DNA from: Bolinopsis microptera
Lineage: Eukaryota > Ctenophora > Tentaculata > Lobata > Bolinopsidae
DNA: 64,000 nt
Reading direction: 5' to 3'
Assembly (NCBI RefSeq): GCF_026151205.1
Contig: NC_087074.1
Span: forward strand, 930,001 to 994,000
Under the pieces are notes generated by a model. That model saw nothing but the letters and a program-made list of their open reading frames with translations. It ran no database searches and had not been told where the DNA came from. Both the position numbers and the translations under genes were made by a program. Positions 53,450 through 64,000 of the stretch are shown here, in pieces (position 1 is the stretch's first letter; the number at the start of each line of letters is the position of its first letter).

Positions 53450-56400
53450 ATATACGCTCGCGTTTTTATTTTGTTGTTACTTGTTCAACCTTATTCTTGA
53501 TTCTTGAAGGGCCCTTAAAGTTAACAGCTATCAAAAATATTTTTTAAATTAGCAAAAAATTTTAAAAGAAAAACTTTTCGGGGAACGGGGGGCATTTGAA
53601 CCTTGGGAAGAAGGAAAACGCAGTCCTAGGGGGTTTTTTTTTGGGCAATCTCCCTTTAAGGGAACTTTTTCCCTAGCAAAAAATTTTCATGACCCAAACC
53701 CCTCTTCTGCATTTTATTGTAAATAAAGGGCCGAAATAATTGTATCAAGATAAAAATTTAATTTTTTTTTATTTTAAAAGAAAAAAGGACAAATTTTAAA
53801 CCCCAGGGACTCAAAAATTTGAGAAAAATTTAGTAACCAAACCAAAAAACCCCCCCTCGGGGTTTGGTAATTTTTTTCCCCTTTTCGGAAGAAATTGGGT
53901 TTTTAGATTCTTTTCCTGAACATAACCACCCTTAAAACCGGGTCCATGTTGATCTGGTTATGGTTCCCCCCCTTCTGGTTTGGCACAAGCTTCTTATCCA
54001 AAACGGAAAACAAAAAATCTTTTTTGAAAATCTTACCCGTTGCAAACACCTAAACCCCGGATTTCTGCCCCTGTTTCCCCAAAGGTAAAAAAATTAAAGA
54101 AAACCGACCTTTTGGGGAAAATACAAAGGGAAAAAATTTCGAAAAATTGGTGATACGAGAGCAAACATCGGGAAAAAACCAAAATCGGAACTAAATCTTT
54201 TTGCAAGCCCAATTTGAAAATTTTTAAAGCCTTGCTATCCCTTAACCCGGGTTTTTTTCGCTTGTTTCCCCATTAAAATTTTAAAAACCGATTTTTTGGG
54301 TCAAAATTCAATTAGGGATTTTTCGAAAAATGGGGTTCCCCAGTCCGATCAAACGGGAAAAATTTGGGTTTTGGGGACGAATTAAATTTGGTTTAAACCC
54401 ATTTCCAAACCAAAACCTAAATTTAACTTTTTAAGCCCCTAACCCTTTAATAAATTCCTAGCCTAAACCCCGGTTTTTTTCGTCCCAAATTCACCTAAAG
54501 ACATGGGAAAAATGAAAAGCAAACAAAAAAGGGGAAATTTCGGGAATTTTGGAGTAAAGGATCGATCGGGATAAAAAAAAATTTTTGGACAATGTGCCCT
54601 TTTTTAAAAAGTTAAAGGGTTTGGAAATTTGGAAGGAGGGGTTTTAAAAAAAGCGACCCATCCCAAAAGCCAAATCGGCGATTTCAAGAAAACAGGTTGG
54701 GAACCCCGGAAAAGGCCCCCAAAGCAAAGAAAAGTTTTCCAATTAGGCCAACCTCCCAAAAAATTTGACGTTTAAACCCTTGATCGTGGGGGAAAAATAA
54801 AAAAAAGTGGGGGAAAACAACAAAAGCCCGGTCCAGAAAAATCCCATCCTGGGAAAAAAAAAAAACCAGAAAAAAAATGTCAAACAAAGAGAAATCCGAG
54901 CAGCTTTTGGGAAAATTTAAAAAAATAAAAAAATAACACCCAAATTGGGACATGGCCCCTTTCCCAAATGCTAACCTAACCTGAAAAATTCTTTTTAGAA
55001 ACCCGGGACATTTTAAAAAAGCGAATTCCGGGACTTTAAAAAAACAGTGGTATAGGGTTCCCATTTGTTTTTTTTTATTCAAAACCTTAAACTAGGCGGG
55101 TGCGGGGTGCACTCCTTAAATTTTAACTCCCTTTTGGGCCCAGGAAAAAAAATTATAAACCAGAAAAACATTTTTGTAATCCCGGTAATCACCTTTTATT
55201 CCCCCTTGTTCGACTTGAAAAAAAAAAAACCTAAAAATCTCTTGTTTCCCCTTTAAAAAATCCCCTTGTAATCACCTTTTAACACCAAAACCTAAAAACC
55301 TTTAATCCCCCTTTAATCCCAAATCCCCCCAAGTAATCCCTTTGAAAAAACCCCCCTTGTAAATCCCTTTATAAACACCAGATACACCTTCTAACATTCA
55401 AGCCTTCAGAAAAATTTTATTTTTTATTTAAAGGTTTTTAAATCCTGTATCCGTAAAAAAATTCTGACCTTTCATAAGTTTAAAAAATTTCGAATTATTT
55501 TTTTAGATAAATTTATGAGTCAAAAAAATTTAAAGGTTTTTAAAAAACCATCCCCATTAAAAATGTACCCCACGAGGGGCGGAAAAAATTATTATCTAGG
55601 GTTTTTGGGGGTTCAGTTATTTAAAATTTTTATTAACTTTTCAAAAACCCTTCTAATTTAAATAAATTTGATGATCCCACGTTATTTGCGGGTTGGGAGG
55701 GGCAATAGCATACTTCTCCATACCGATCATCATTTAAAAGGGCCCGGGGGAAAGGGGGAAGGGTTTTTCCGGGGAAAGAGTTGCCTGTTTCCGTTGGCAT
55801 GATACCTGGCAGGGGTGGGGTTTGGGGAGTTTTTGAGGGGCTGTGGGGGGCCCTTTCCATTATTGGAGGCTGCTGCATTTGCTAAGAAAACCCTACCCCC
55901 AAATGATTTGGCTCCCAAAAACAAGAGGACGGTTCTCAGCTCCTGTACATTTTTCCCTCGAGGCGTGAGTAAAATAAAAAAGGGGTTTGTCGACCCGGGT
56001 TTTTTTCCCCGGGGTGATCATTTCATTTAAAAAAAATTTGTAAAAAAAAGGGGAAATGCCCAAAATTCGTAGTCTACTTTTTAAACGAAAAAAAAATAAA
56101 CGGTTTTTTTTCAGCGGCTTCGTTGGAACCGTTTGGGTTGGAGAAAATTCGAGAGCAGTCCCGTAAAACTTGGGGTTAATGCAGAACTGGCGGGAACACC
56201 CCCTTATCTGCCCTCCTGCTCCTTAATTTTTTAAAACCGCATATAAGTTCAAATAGAATCCAAAAAAACTTTTTTAAGGTAAATTTTTAAATTTCAAAAC
56301 TAAATAAACGTTAATTTTCCCTTTTAAAACCGAAAACCTCCCCAAAGGCCCCGAAAGTTCCCGTTTCCCGGAACAAACCAAAAAATGTGTCCGCAAGAGG

Positions 56401-56640
56401 AAAAAACGCAGTGATTTCCACATTTTTTTTTGGGAGAACTCTTCTTTGAATGAACGGTAGTTTCGCCTGTTTAATAAAAATTTCCCGGAAATTGATTTTT
56501 TTTTAAAAAGTATAAAAGAAAAATTACCGGGTTTAAATTTTAATATTCGAACTGATTTTTTTTTTAAATTTTCCCAAAAAAAATTTGGGTATTTTTAAAA
56601 TATATCTAACAATGCATTCCCAGGGGGCTCGTGGAACTTT
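53450..56640. other. Degraded, homopolymer-inflated sequence (first block)
   Basis: Starting near 53.5 kb the text becomes strings of AAAA, TTTT, CCCC and GGGG with loss of normal codon structure. I treat it as low-quality consensus. No gene can be trusted. On the minus strand about 55650-55880 still reads as a Pro-rich peptide (ERAPHSPSKTPQTPPLPG) that could be the cytosolic tail of a gene whose exons are at 57.2-57.7 kb, but this is weak. Confidence 0.75.
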
Positions 56641-57209
56641 GCGGCTAAACATTTGCAGTGGCTGTTTTTTCTCGGAAGCGTGTAATATCTGTCAGTGACC
56701 AAATCTAAGACCCATCCAAAGACTGAGGAAAATCTGGGGATACCAGGTAGAACTGAAGTAAACGACTCAGATTAACAATAGTGACCTTTATAGAATAAAC
56801 TTTATAATTTATAGAGACAGAGTAAACTTAATTTAGTAAAACTTCAAATTATCTGGGATCAGGACATATCGAACTTTAAGTTTATATAACTGCTATTTGA
56901 TCTAGGAATAAATAAGGATTTGTTTTCTTTTTTTCTTTTAAGTTTTAAGTTGACTGTAGCTGCAATTTTCACTAGGGATGATTGAAGTCGGATGTTGATT
57001 GGACTTAAGCTTCATATTTGTTCGACCCTCTTACTAATTTTAAATATTTTCTAAAAATCTGTATTTTGAAACATGGCTTTGCACAGTCAAAAAAAATTTG
57101 TTTCGTTTCAAACAAAAAACCAAGGCGTGCCACCTCCTTATCACTAGCTGTTTATAACAACTAAAATAACAATTAATTAACAACATATTAGCAACTAAAA
57201 GTAACGTAC

Positions 57210-57735
57210 GTGTTAGAGAGGGTAGTGAAGACTGTTCCACAGAAGACAGGGACCACGTCAATAGGGAATATCATTAGTTTGTAGGCTATGCTTGTCGGAC
57301 AGTGTGGTACTGAGTAGGTGAAGAACGTCTGTAATAACCACCTGTAGAGAGGGAGGTTAGTTTCACTTTCTCTTTCTCTTTCACTTTCACTTTCACTTAG
57401 TTTCACTTTCACTTTCACTTAGTTTCACTTTCAAATCTTCCCTGTCACTTACTGTTATCATTATTCAACTGTAACTTTGATAAGGATAATGTCATAATCT
57501 ATAAAACGCCCAATATAAATAAAGCTAAAATGTTTCTTCTCACTTGCAATTAACAAAATATCTGGCTCCAATCCACACAAAACCAAATGTCCAGCACGCA
57601 AAAGAAAGCCACCCGTCCCCAAATTTGGGGGAGCGGGGGTAATTTTTGGGGGTTTAGCAATGCTCCAGGCACGGATTGCGCTAAGAGTTGTGACCAGCAT
57701 TATTGTGCACGTGTACCCGTACCACCACGTGTGTC
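57210..57735 (-). CDS. Two exons of an unidentified membrane protein in a clean island
   Basis: In the clean segment 56.64-57.8 kb the minus strand shows CCTGTTTACAG|GACACACG at 57735, followed by an open stretch (YTCTIMLVTTLSAIRAW) that degrades near 57650. CTCTCTACAG|GTGGTTATT then opens an exon at 57341-57210 that ends AACAC|GTACGT and encodes LLQTFFTYSVPHC and YKLMIFPIDVVPVFCGTVFT. Both are helix-like. The introns before both exons end in near-identical sequence (GAAAGTGAAACTAACCTCCC). The family is not recognised, and the missing exons are in degraded sequence. Confidence 0.45.
57361..57432. repeat. CTTTCA-type microsatellite
   Basis: Repeats of TTTCACTTTCACTTTC and TTTCTCTTTC, with TTAGTTTCAC interruptions. 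A short related run occurs at 57751-57790 upstream of the other exon. Confidence 0.8.
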
Positions 57736-57799
57736 CTGTAAACAGGGAGGTTAGTTTCACTTTCACTTTCATGTGGTTTCATTTTCACTTCTACGAGAG

Positions 57800-60700
57800 T
57801 ATCGGTTATTCGGATAAAAGGGTTTTTAATGGTTGCCCGAATTGTTTATGGTTTTGACTGGGTTTTTTTTGAATTTTAAGGGGGAAATTTTTTTAAAATT
57901 TAGAATTTATTCCCAAACCAAAAAGAAATCCAAGAAAAAAATAGATTTCGAAACAAGAAAAAAATTATCCTCTTCCCTCAACCGACTAAAACTCGAAGAT
58001 TGGGGTTTTGGGGGGTTTAAATTTAAAAATGGGGTTAGGAAAAGTTTTCCCCTATTTGAAAACAAATTGGGGTTTCGGCCCCAATTTAAATAGATTCCCC
58101 CGATAAAGATAAAAAGCCAACAGCAACAAACCCCCCAAAAACCCCAACCCGAGGGGAAAAAATTGCCATTTGAGTTTTTTCAAATTTGAATTAAAAAAAA
58201 GTCATTCTTTTATGGGAAACCCGGGGGTTTGGGCTGTGGGGTCTGTGGATATGTTTTCTTCATTGCGTGTTTTAAAGTCAAACAAAAACTTGCAGCAAAT
58301 CAATGGGGAAAAACGATTTAAAACGAAAAAATTTTCCCGAAAAACGCCCGCGGGTGCTCCTGGGGTGGGTTCTTTGAAAAATTAAACAAAGAAGACAAAC
58401 CCCCTTTCCCCCCAACGCCAGTAGCCCGCCCCTAAGGGGGAAATGTTTTTTAAAGGGATTTTCCGTGAACAGCTGGATCCGTCCCAATCGCAAGGTAGAC
58501 AGAAAGGGGTGTGGTGGGTGGAATTTTTTCATTGGGGTCAAGGTTTTTTTGGAAACCCTGCAAAAAAAAAGTAACATTTGGTAACGTTTTAAAGTTTTGT
58601 TTAAAAGAATTTGTGTCGTTTTTCAGTTTTCCCCTAAACCCTTTGGGTTTTGTTTGTTTTGTTTTTATCACCCAACCCCAGCGTAATCCAAGTATTTCAC
58701 GCCACGGACTTTAAAAGGATTTCTCTGGGGAAATTTTCCCAAACACAGGGAATTGGCCCATAGGGATTTGGGAAACTATGAAAGCTGGAATTTTCGTCCT
58801 CCCCTTTATTTGAACCAGGGGTTTTAACAAAAGCCCAAAAAGTTTTAAAGGGGCTTTTAAATTTCCTCAGCGACATAGTGAAAAAAATGGGCCGCCCTTG
58901 AACCGTGCCTCCGCCCCGCCAGAAAATAATCAGATGAAAACAAAAAAGGGGAAAAACGGGAAAAGAAGCGATAAACAGACCGGGAGGGCAGAACGTCCGG
59001 GCAGGAAAAAATGTATTTTAAAATGAAATTTAAAAGTTTGGGGAAAAAGTCGCAAGAAAAACCCCGCCCAGAACCCCCCCAAAAAATTGAAAAGCCGGAA
59101 CGGAATGAGGGGAAAAATTAGAAAAAATCGGAAACTTTATTACCGGGGAAACTCCCGGATTTCCCCTTTTTTAGGTCAGGTTTTTTATGGGGCCGGCCGC
59201 TGTGGGCTTTTCCCGACGGGACATTATGAGATATGCAGGATTTGGGGGAAAAATTTCCCCCGGAAACGCACCCCCCCAAGCAAATTTCAAAGCTTTCCCC
59301 GAAGGGAATTTTTTCCCAAGGAAAAACCCCCAACCCTTTAAAAAAAAAGAAAAAATTTTTAAATCCGTTTTTTCTTTCCAAAGGGGAAGGACAAAGCGAA
59401 ACAAGAAAATACCCCGTGGACTTGTCAAACCCCGCAAGAGAGACGGGGGGGAAAAAAACCAGTATCGGGGGAACAGTAAACCCCTCGACAAATTTGCTAT
59501 GGGGGTAAAAAAAAAAATCAAACCTCTCGGGAAATTGGCCCCGAAAAGGGGCGAGATTTGCCCGGGAAAAATGCTGACACTGCAAATTTGTTTTTGAAGG
59601 GAAAAGGGGGCCCAGTTGGGGGACTGGGGGTTTTGGAGTTTTTTTTATAAGCTTGAATAATTTAAATTTGGGCTCTGAAAGGGGCAAATTTCCCACAGCC
59701 TTAAAAAAAAATCCCATTTTTGAATCCCCAAAAAAATAAGTCAACTATTCGCGATTTGGGCTAATTTTTTCCCCCGGGGGGAAAAGTAATTTTGAAAAAA
59801 AATCGGAAAAAATTAAAAAAGGGTCCAATTAAATCCCAATTGAAAACCTAAACCTCTATTGGGAATGCCCATTCCCCTAAATATAGCTAGCGTAAACTTT
59901 TAAATCGGGACAAAATGGGTTTAAATTAAAGAAATTTACAGTTTTTTTTTAGTTTTAGTCCCGTAAAAACCTTTTTTGAACTTGAAGGCTCTGAAGTTTG
60001 CAAAGGTGGCTTTGCGGAAAAAAAATAATTTAAATTTAAACAAAAAAAAAAACAAGACCAAAGGCCCCAATAAAGTCAAAGGCTACAAAAAACAAAGAAA
60101 TTAAACACAAAGGGCCTTTAAAATTTTTAAATGGGATTAATTTAAAGCCAAAAATTTTTTTTAAATGGGCCCGGGGCGCAAGGGGCGAAAAACAAATACA
60201 CCAAAAACCCCCGCTCGGGGGGGAAAAGGGGGGGAACCGCGGTTTCACATTCAGCTTTAAGCTTTTGAGGCATTTACAGTGATTTAGCTTAAATAAAATA
60301 TAATAATACCTGGGGTTTTGCTACGCGCGATTAAACGTGGAAAGCCCTTTAGCGGAGGATAGGGGCGGGGCCCCAAAAAAATCCAAGGTGTTATTTGTTA
60401 TAATTTTTCCCCCGGTTTCGAATGAAAGGGAAAGTGTAAGAGGTAGGGGATCAAACCGAAAAAAAATGCCCAAATGTTATTTTTTAAATTTGAAACCCCG
60501 CCACGTCGAGGGGACTCGCAATTTTTAACCAAAAATACCCCTTCCCGGTTTTCCTGCGGGAAAAAAACTGCCAAAATTTTCACTCTCAGGTTCCCCGGAA
60601 ATTTTCGGGGGTTTTAAATTTCCCCGGGGGAAATATAAAATTCAATTTCGATTTTTGGGGCTTTTTTCTGCCGGGGAAAAAACTTTAAGGGGGACGACGC

Positions 60701-63570
60701 AAAAGAGAAGTGAACAAGTAGCGTTAAACAGGGGGAGGGGTTTTTTGACAAAATTTTTTAAAAAAAATATTTTAAAAAGTACAACCCCCTTACAAGATTC
60801 ATTGAAACTCAAGGTTTTACAAAAAAGAAAAAAAAAATTTCTTATCGTGATAAGGGAAAACTGATTAATAAGAAAAGATGTCGTGGGGGTGCTGGAAAAA
60901 ACTGAAAAAGACTGACGTTACAGCTAGCCACATTTTTATCGAAACCCAAAAAGCCCAAAGACCCCAAAATTCATGTATTTTTTCTTCTGTAAGTCACTGG
61001 AAAAGAAAAAAAAAGGGCCCGGGATCTTTAATTTAAACCCCCGGGCTTGATGAAAAATATCCAGAAATTATTAAATTAAAACAAAAATTTTAAACAAGGG
61101 GTAGTTTAAAAAACAACGCCCAAACTAATCTTTTTCCCAAAAAAAAAAAAAAATCAAAAACTTTATTTCAATTTTCCCCAATAAACCTTTTCATACGCTA
61201 AATTACGGAATAAACAGGGCAAAAATTTTTCCAAAAAAATTTTTCTTTTACATAAACTTTCAAAAATCAGCGAGAAAAATGCCCTTTTTGGGTTTTCCCT
61301 TTTCCTGGTAAATCCCCGGTATTTATGGCAAAAAAAAGGGGAAAAAAACGCGGGGCCGTCAAAAAAGGGCCCCCCCAAAACATGTCCCAACCCTTCTCCC
61401 CAAAAAAAGGGGGCCCCTTTTTGACAAAGGTTCAGGGATTGCAAACGTTTTTTATAAATTTTTGGGGGGAGATGACTCCTGGGGAAATTTTTAAACAAAA
61501 TAGTGCGAAAATGTCGGGGGTGGAAAAAACATCTAGTTTTTTAAGGAAAAATTTTTGGGGCGGCCCCAAAAGGAAATTTTTAAAATAAGAACCGATACAC
61601 TAAAAATTGTACAGAAATTTGACGTTTGGTTTTGGGGGCCCCGTTTTTTCCCTCCCGGCCCTTTTTTGTAATTTTTTGAAAGAAACAATCCCAAAATTTT
61701 TTTTTCGACGCTGAAAATCAAACTTTGCTTCCCCCGAAGGGCCCTAAGAGGCCTTTTTTTTCCTGCTTCATTCCCCCACCTAATTTTCCTCACCTGTCAT
61801 TTTTAAAAACCCCCTTTGCTAAAAAAGCCCGGGTTTTTCTTTTTGAATCGAGGAAAAAAAATTTAAAAAATTGACGGGGGGGTAAAAATTTGATATGCCC
61901 GTATTTTGTTGTGCTCCAGAAGGGAAACAATAATTGAAGCGTTTTCCCTTGGGTCAATTTTAAAACAAGGGTTTTTATCAATTTCTCCCCGTTTTAATTA
62001 TAAAAAAAAATGGAATCTGAATGGGAAAAATTTTTGGGGGCGAAACGCCGTTTTGCAAAAAAATTTGGGTAATTTAAGCCCTGGCCCCCGGAAAAATACA
62101 GGGGGGGCCCAAAAATCATGTGCAAACGTTGGGGGGTTTTAAAAGCTCAGTCACTGGTGCCCCAAATTTTTAATACTTCCCCCTGGTATGACTTTTGTAC
62201 CACCAAATGGTTTTGAGGGAAAATTTTTCAATCGAAAAATATTCCCCGTTCCTTTTTTTCAAATGGAGGGTTTATTTTCAATTTATTTGATGTTTGGATG
62301 TCGGTCAACTAAAAAGTTTTTTGAAATTTTGTTTGGCCATTCCCAATTACGTTTGCCTGAAAGAATTTTGAACTTTTAGCTTCTCAGATTTACCGGAAAA
62401 AAGCATAAACGATTTATTCATAAAGGAAAGGGTTTAGGTGATTGGTTTTCCCCAAAACCCCGGGTAAGGTGACCCCCTTAAAACCCCGTTTTAAAAAATT
62501 TTGGAATTTTTTTTAAGGGGGCCCCAAATTTAAGGTTTTCGTGCCCCGGTTTTCCAAATCACCCATCCCAAATTTTTTTAACGAGATACACAAAATGGGG
62601 TTTTTAACTTCGTCAATTTTTAACCCACTTTCTTTTTTTACTTTTAGTAGGTTTGGCTGGGGTCGCCTTTAGGAAAAAAAATCAAAGTACTCCCCCCATC
62701 ACTCCCCAGGGGGCTTTTTGTAAAACCATTCCCGAGTGAGTTTGTTAGTACGGTGTTTCCTTTAGTCGGAGGTGTGTCGGGGGTTCTTTTTAAAATTTAG
62801 CCCCCCGACGATTTTAAAAAAGGGCAAAGTTTGAGATTGGGGAAATTTATTTTTTTTGGGGAAAAAGTTTTTACAGCGGCCGCTTTCACTCCCAAAGAGT
62901 TTCAAGTGGTTGCCACAGAACGCTGTGATTTTTTGTTTTAGTGCTGGTACAGTAGCTTTTATTCCTGTCGGGGGGGGGTTTTTGAAACCATGCCCCAAAA
63001 TATTTGGGCCCCGGCCATTGGTATTTTCCCTGTGGATTTAAGATTTAAACCCTTTTTCGACGTCTCTGCAAGATTTGATATTTAGTTTTTGGGAGAATTT
63101 TCCCCGTAGCTAAAAACCCCTGCCTCCGGGTTTAAAGGGGGGTAAATTTTCGTTGAACGGGTTTTCTAACCCCTAGTCCCTTGGGCTTGGCTATTCCAAA
63201 AGGGGGAGCCAAAATTTTTAGCTTTCCCCCGCCCCCTTTTTTTAAGGGGTAGCAAGAAAAAATTTTTATCTAACTTTAAGACGTAAGAACCCGGATGACT
63301 AGTGCTTTCTGATTGGGGTCAATTTTTGGATGTGGGGAGTCCAAAAAGCCCGTCGTTTTATAAAAAACCCCCAAGTCCCTGCCCGTTTCGGTGGCCCAAA
63401 TTTTTTTGACCGGGGTAAAAGGGGTAAAGACAAAATATTTTTAAAAGGCAGATTTCGAAACAGAAGAGGGAAATTTTTGAGCGAAAAATTAAAGGGGCTC
63501 AAAATTTTGGGTTCATTTAGCTGCCCAAAAATTTTCTTCCCACCCCGGCCCCCGACATTGAAGAGGTTCT
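57800..63570. other. Degraded, homopolymer-inflated sequence (second block)
   Basis: Same character as 53.45-56.64 kb. Open frames here are Lys/Phe/Pro/Gly-rich consequences of A, T, C and G runs and carry no motif. 62646-62720 is a corrupted copy of 36670-36755, which shows the direction of the errors. Confidence 0.8.
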
Positions 63571-64000
63571 TCTTGTAGCGATGCTTTGGTGGCCAAGTCC
63601 AATATTATACGAAGAGTTTAGTGTCATCAGCAAATATCTTTCCAAGAGAGGTAAGCAGTGCGACCAATTGGTCATCGATGTAGAGAATGAACAGAATCGG
63701 TCCCACAGCACTGTACCTTGTGGCACTCCACTTATCACCAGCTGGAAGGATGACTTAGTTCCTTCAACGACCACTGTCTGGAGACGGTTTGTTAGGAATT
63801 CGCTTAACCACTGGAGCATGTTCCATGAATTCCGTAACGTTTTGCTTTTGCCAAGTAGTATGTTGTGATCCACCTTATCGAACGCCTTGGCGTATCGAGG
63901 TATATGACATCTACTTCTTCGCACTGTTCAGGCTTTTCAATATGGTATCTACCTGGTCTAAGAGTTGAGTAGGCAGCTCCTATTTTGCGAAATCCATGTT
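63571..64000 (-). pseudogene. LINE reverse transcriptase fragment at the window edge
   Basis: The minus strand reads YAKAFDKVDHNILLGK (RT motif A), LSEFLTNRLQTVVVEG, then SGVPQGTVL (motif B). A frame shift later it reads IFADDTKLF (motif C, FADD). Motif spacing is normal but the frame is broken, and the fragment stops at the border of the degraded block. It belongs to a CR1/L2/Jockey-like element different from the 41.8-51.1 kb copy. It may continue beyond the window. Confidence 0.75.

Noticed and set aside
53500-63560. Many open frames of 60-208 codons
   Set aside because: They are Lys/Phe/Pro/Gly-rich translations of homopolymer runs in degraded sequence, with no motifs.

Overview
This is a eukaryotic (metazoan) nuclear window, not a prokaryotic one. 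Genes are split by introns with clear GT/AG sites, and the sequence is dense in non-LTR retrotransposons, Penelope-like elements (PLEs), terminal-inverted-repeat (TIR) elements, microsatellites and minisatellites. Two closely related class A GPCRs, an SLC22-type transporter, a beta/gamma-crystallin plus aerolysin-fold secreted protein and GIY-YIG PLEs suggest a marine invertebrate. A cnidarian is my best guess, but nothing here proves the phylum.

Layout. 1-5.2 kb: repeats, a TIR element and a 5'-truncated, frameshifted LINE on the minus strand bounded by a perfect 16-bp target-site duplication. 5.3-6.6 kb: an intact intronless secreted crystallin/aerolysin protein. 7.2-8.3 kb: the 3' end of a LINE carrying a restriction-like endonuclease. 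9.9-11.7 kb: a TIR element followed by a PLE fragment. 12.5-17 kb: two small spliced genes on the minus strand that I assembled from splice sites and reading phase (97 aa and 166 aa). Both encode a signal peptide, a very short ectodomain, one membrane helix and a Cys cluster at the inner membrane face; the larger gene carries about 1.2 kb of 13-bp satellite in its first intron. 17-22 kb: repeats, including palindromic TIR remnants, a textbook hAT MITE with an 8-bp target duplication, and a long (GA)n tract.

22.9-24.1 kb: an intronless protein with eight predicted membrane helices built as two copies of a four-helix module, plus a Pro-rich tail with PPPY motifs. 26.9-27.8 kb: the last three exons of a spliced class A GPCR. 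28.5-29.2 kb: a 38-bp minisatellite abutting an intronless GPCR (29.3-30.3 kb), whose close paralogue lies inverted at 38.9-39.8 kb. Between them are a PLE (32.2-34.2 kb), a second 38-bp minisatellite and LINE debris.

41.1-51.9 kb: one 54-bp minisatellite array split by a nearly intact LINE of about 9.3 kb. It has a very long ORF1, a second ORF with an SGNH/esterase-like fold interrupted by one TAG, and an endonuclease-RT ORF2 whose ATG overlaps the preceding stop. 52.8-53.4 kb: the first two exons of an SLC22-like transporter.

From about 53.5 to 63.57 kb the sequence changes character: it becomes strings of inflated homopolymers that look like low-quality consensus, with a clean island at about 56.64-57.8 kb holding two plausible exons. 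A repeat shared with 36.67 kb acts as an internal control showing the errors. Clean sequence returns at about 63.57 kb with a LINE RT fragment. No CRISPR array, rRNA or tRNA was seen.
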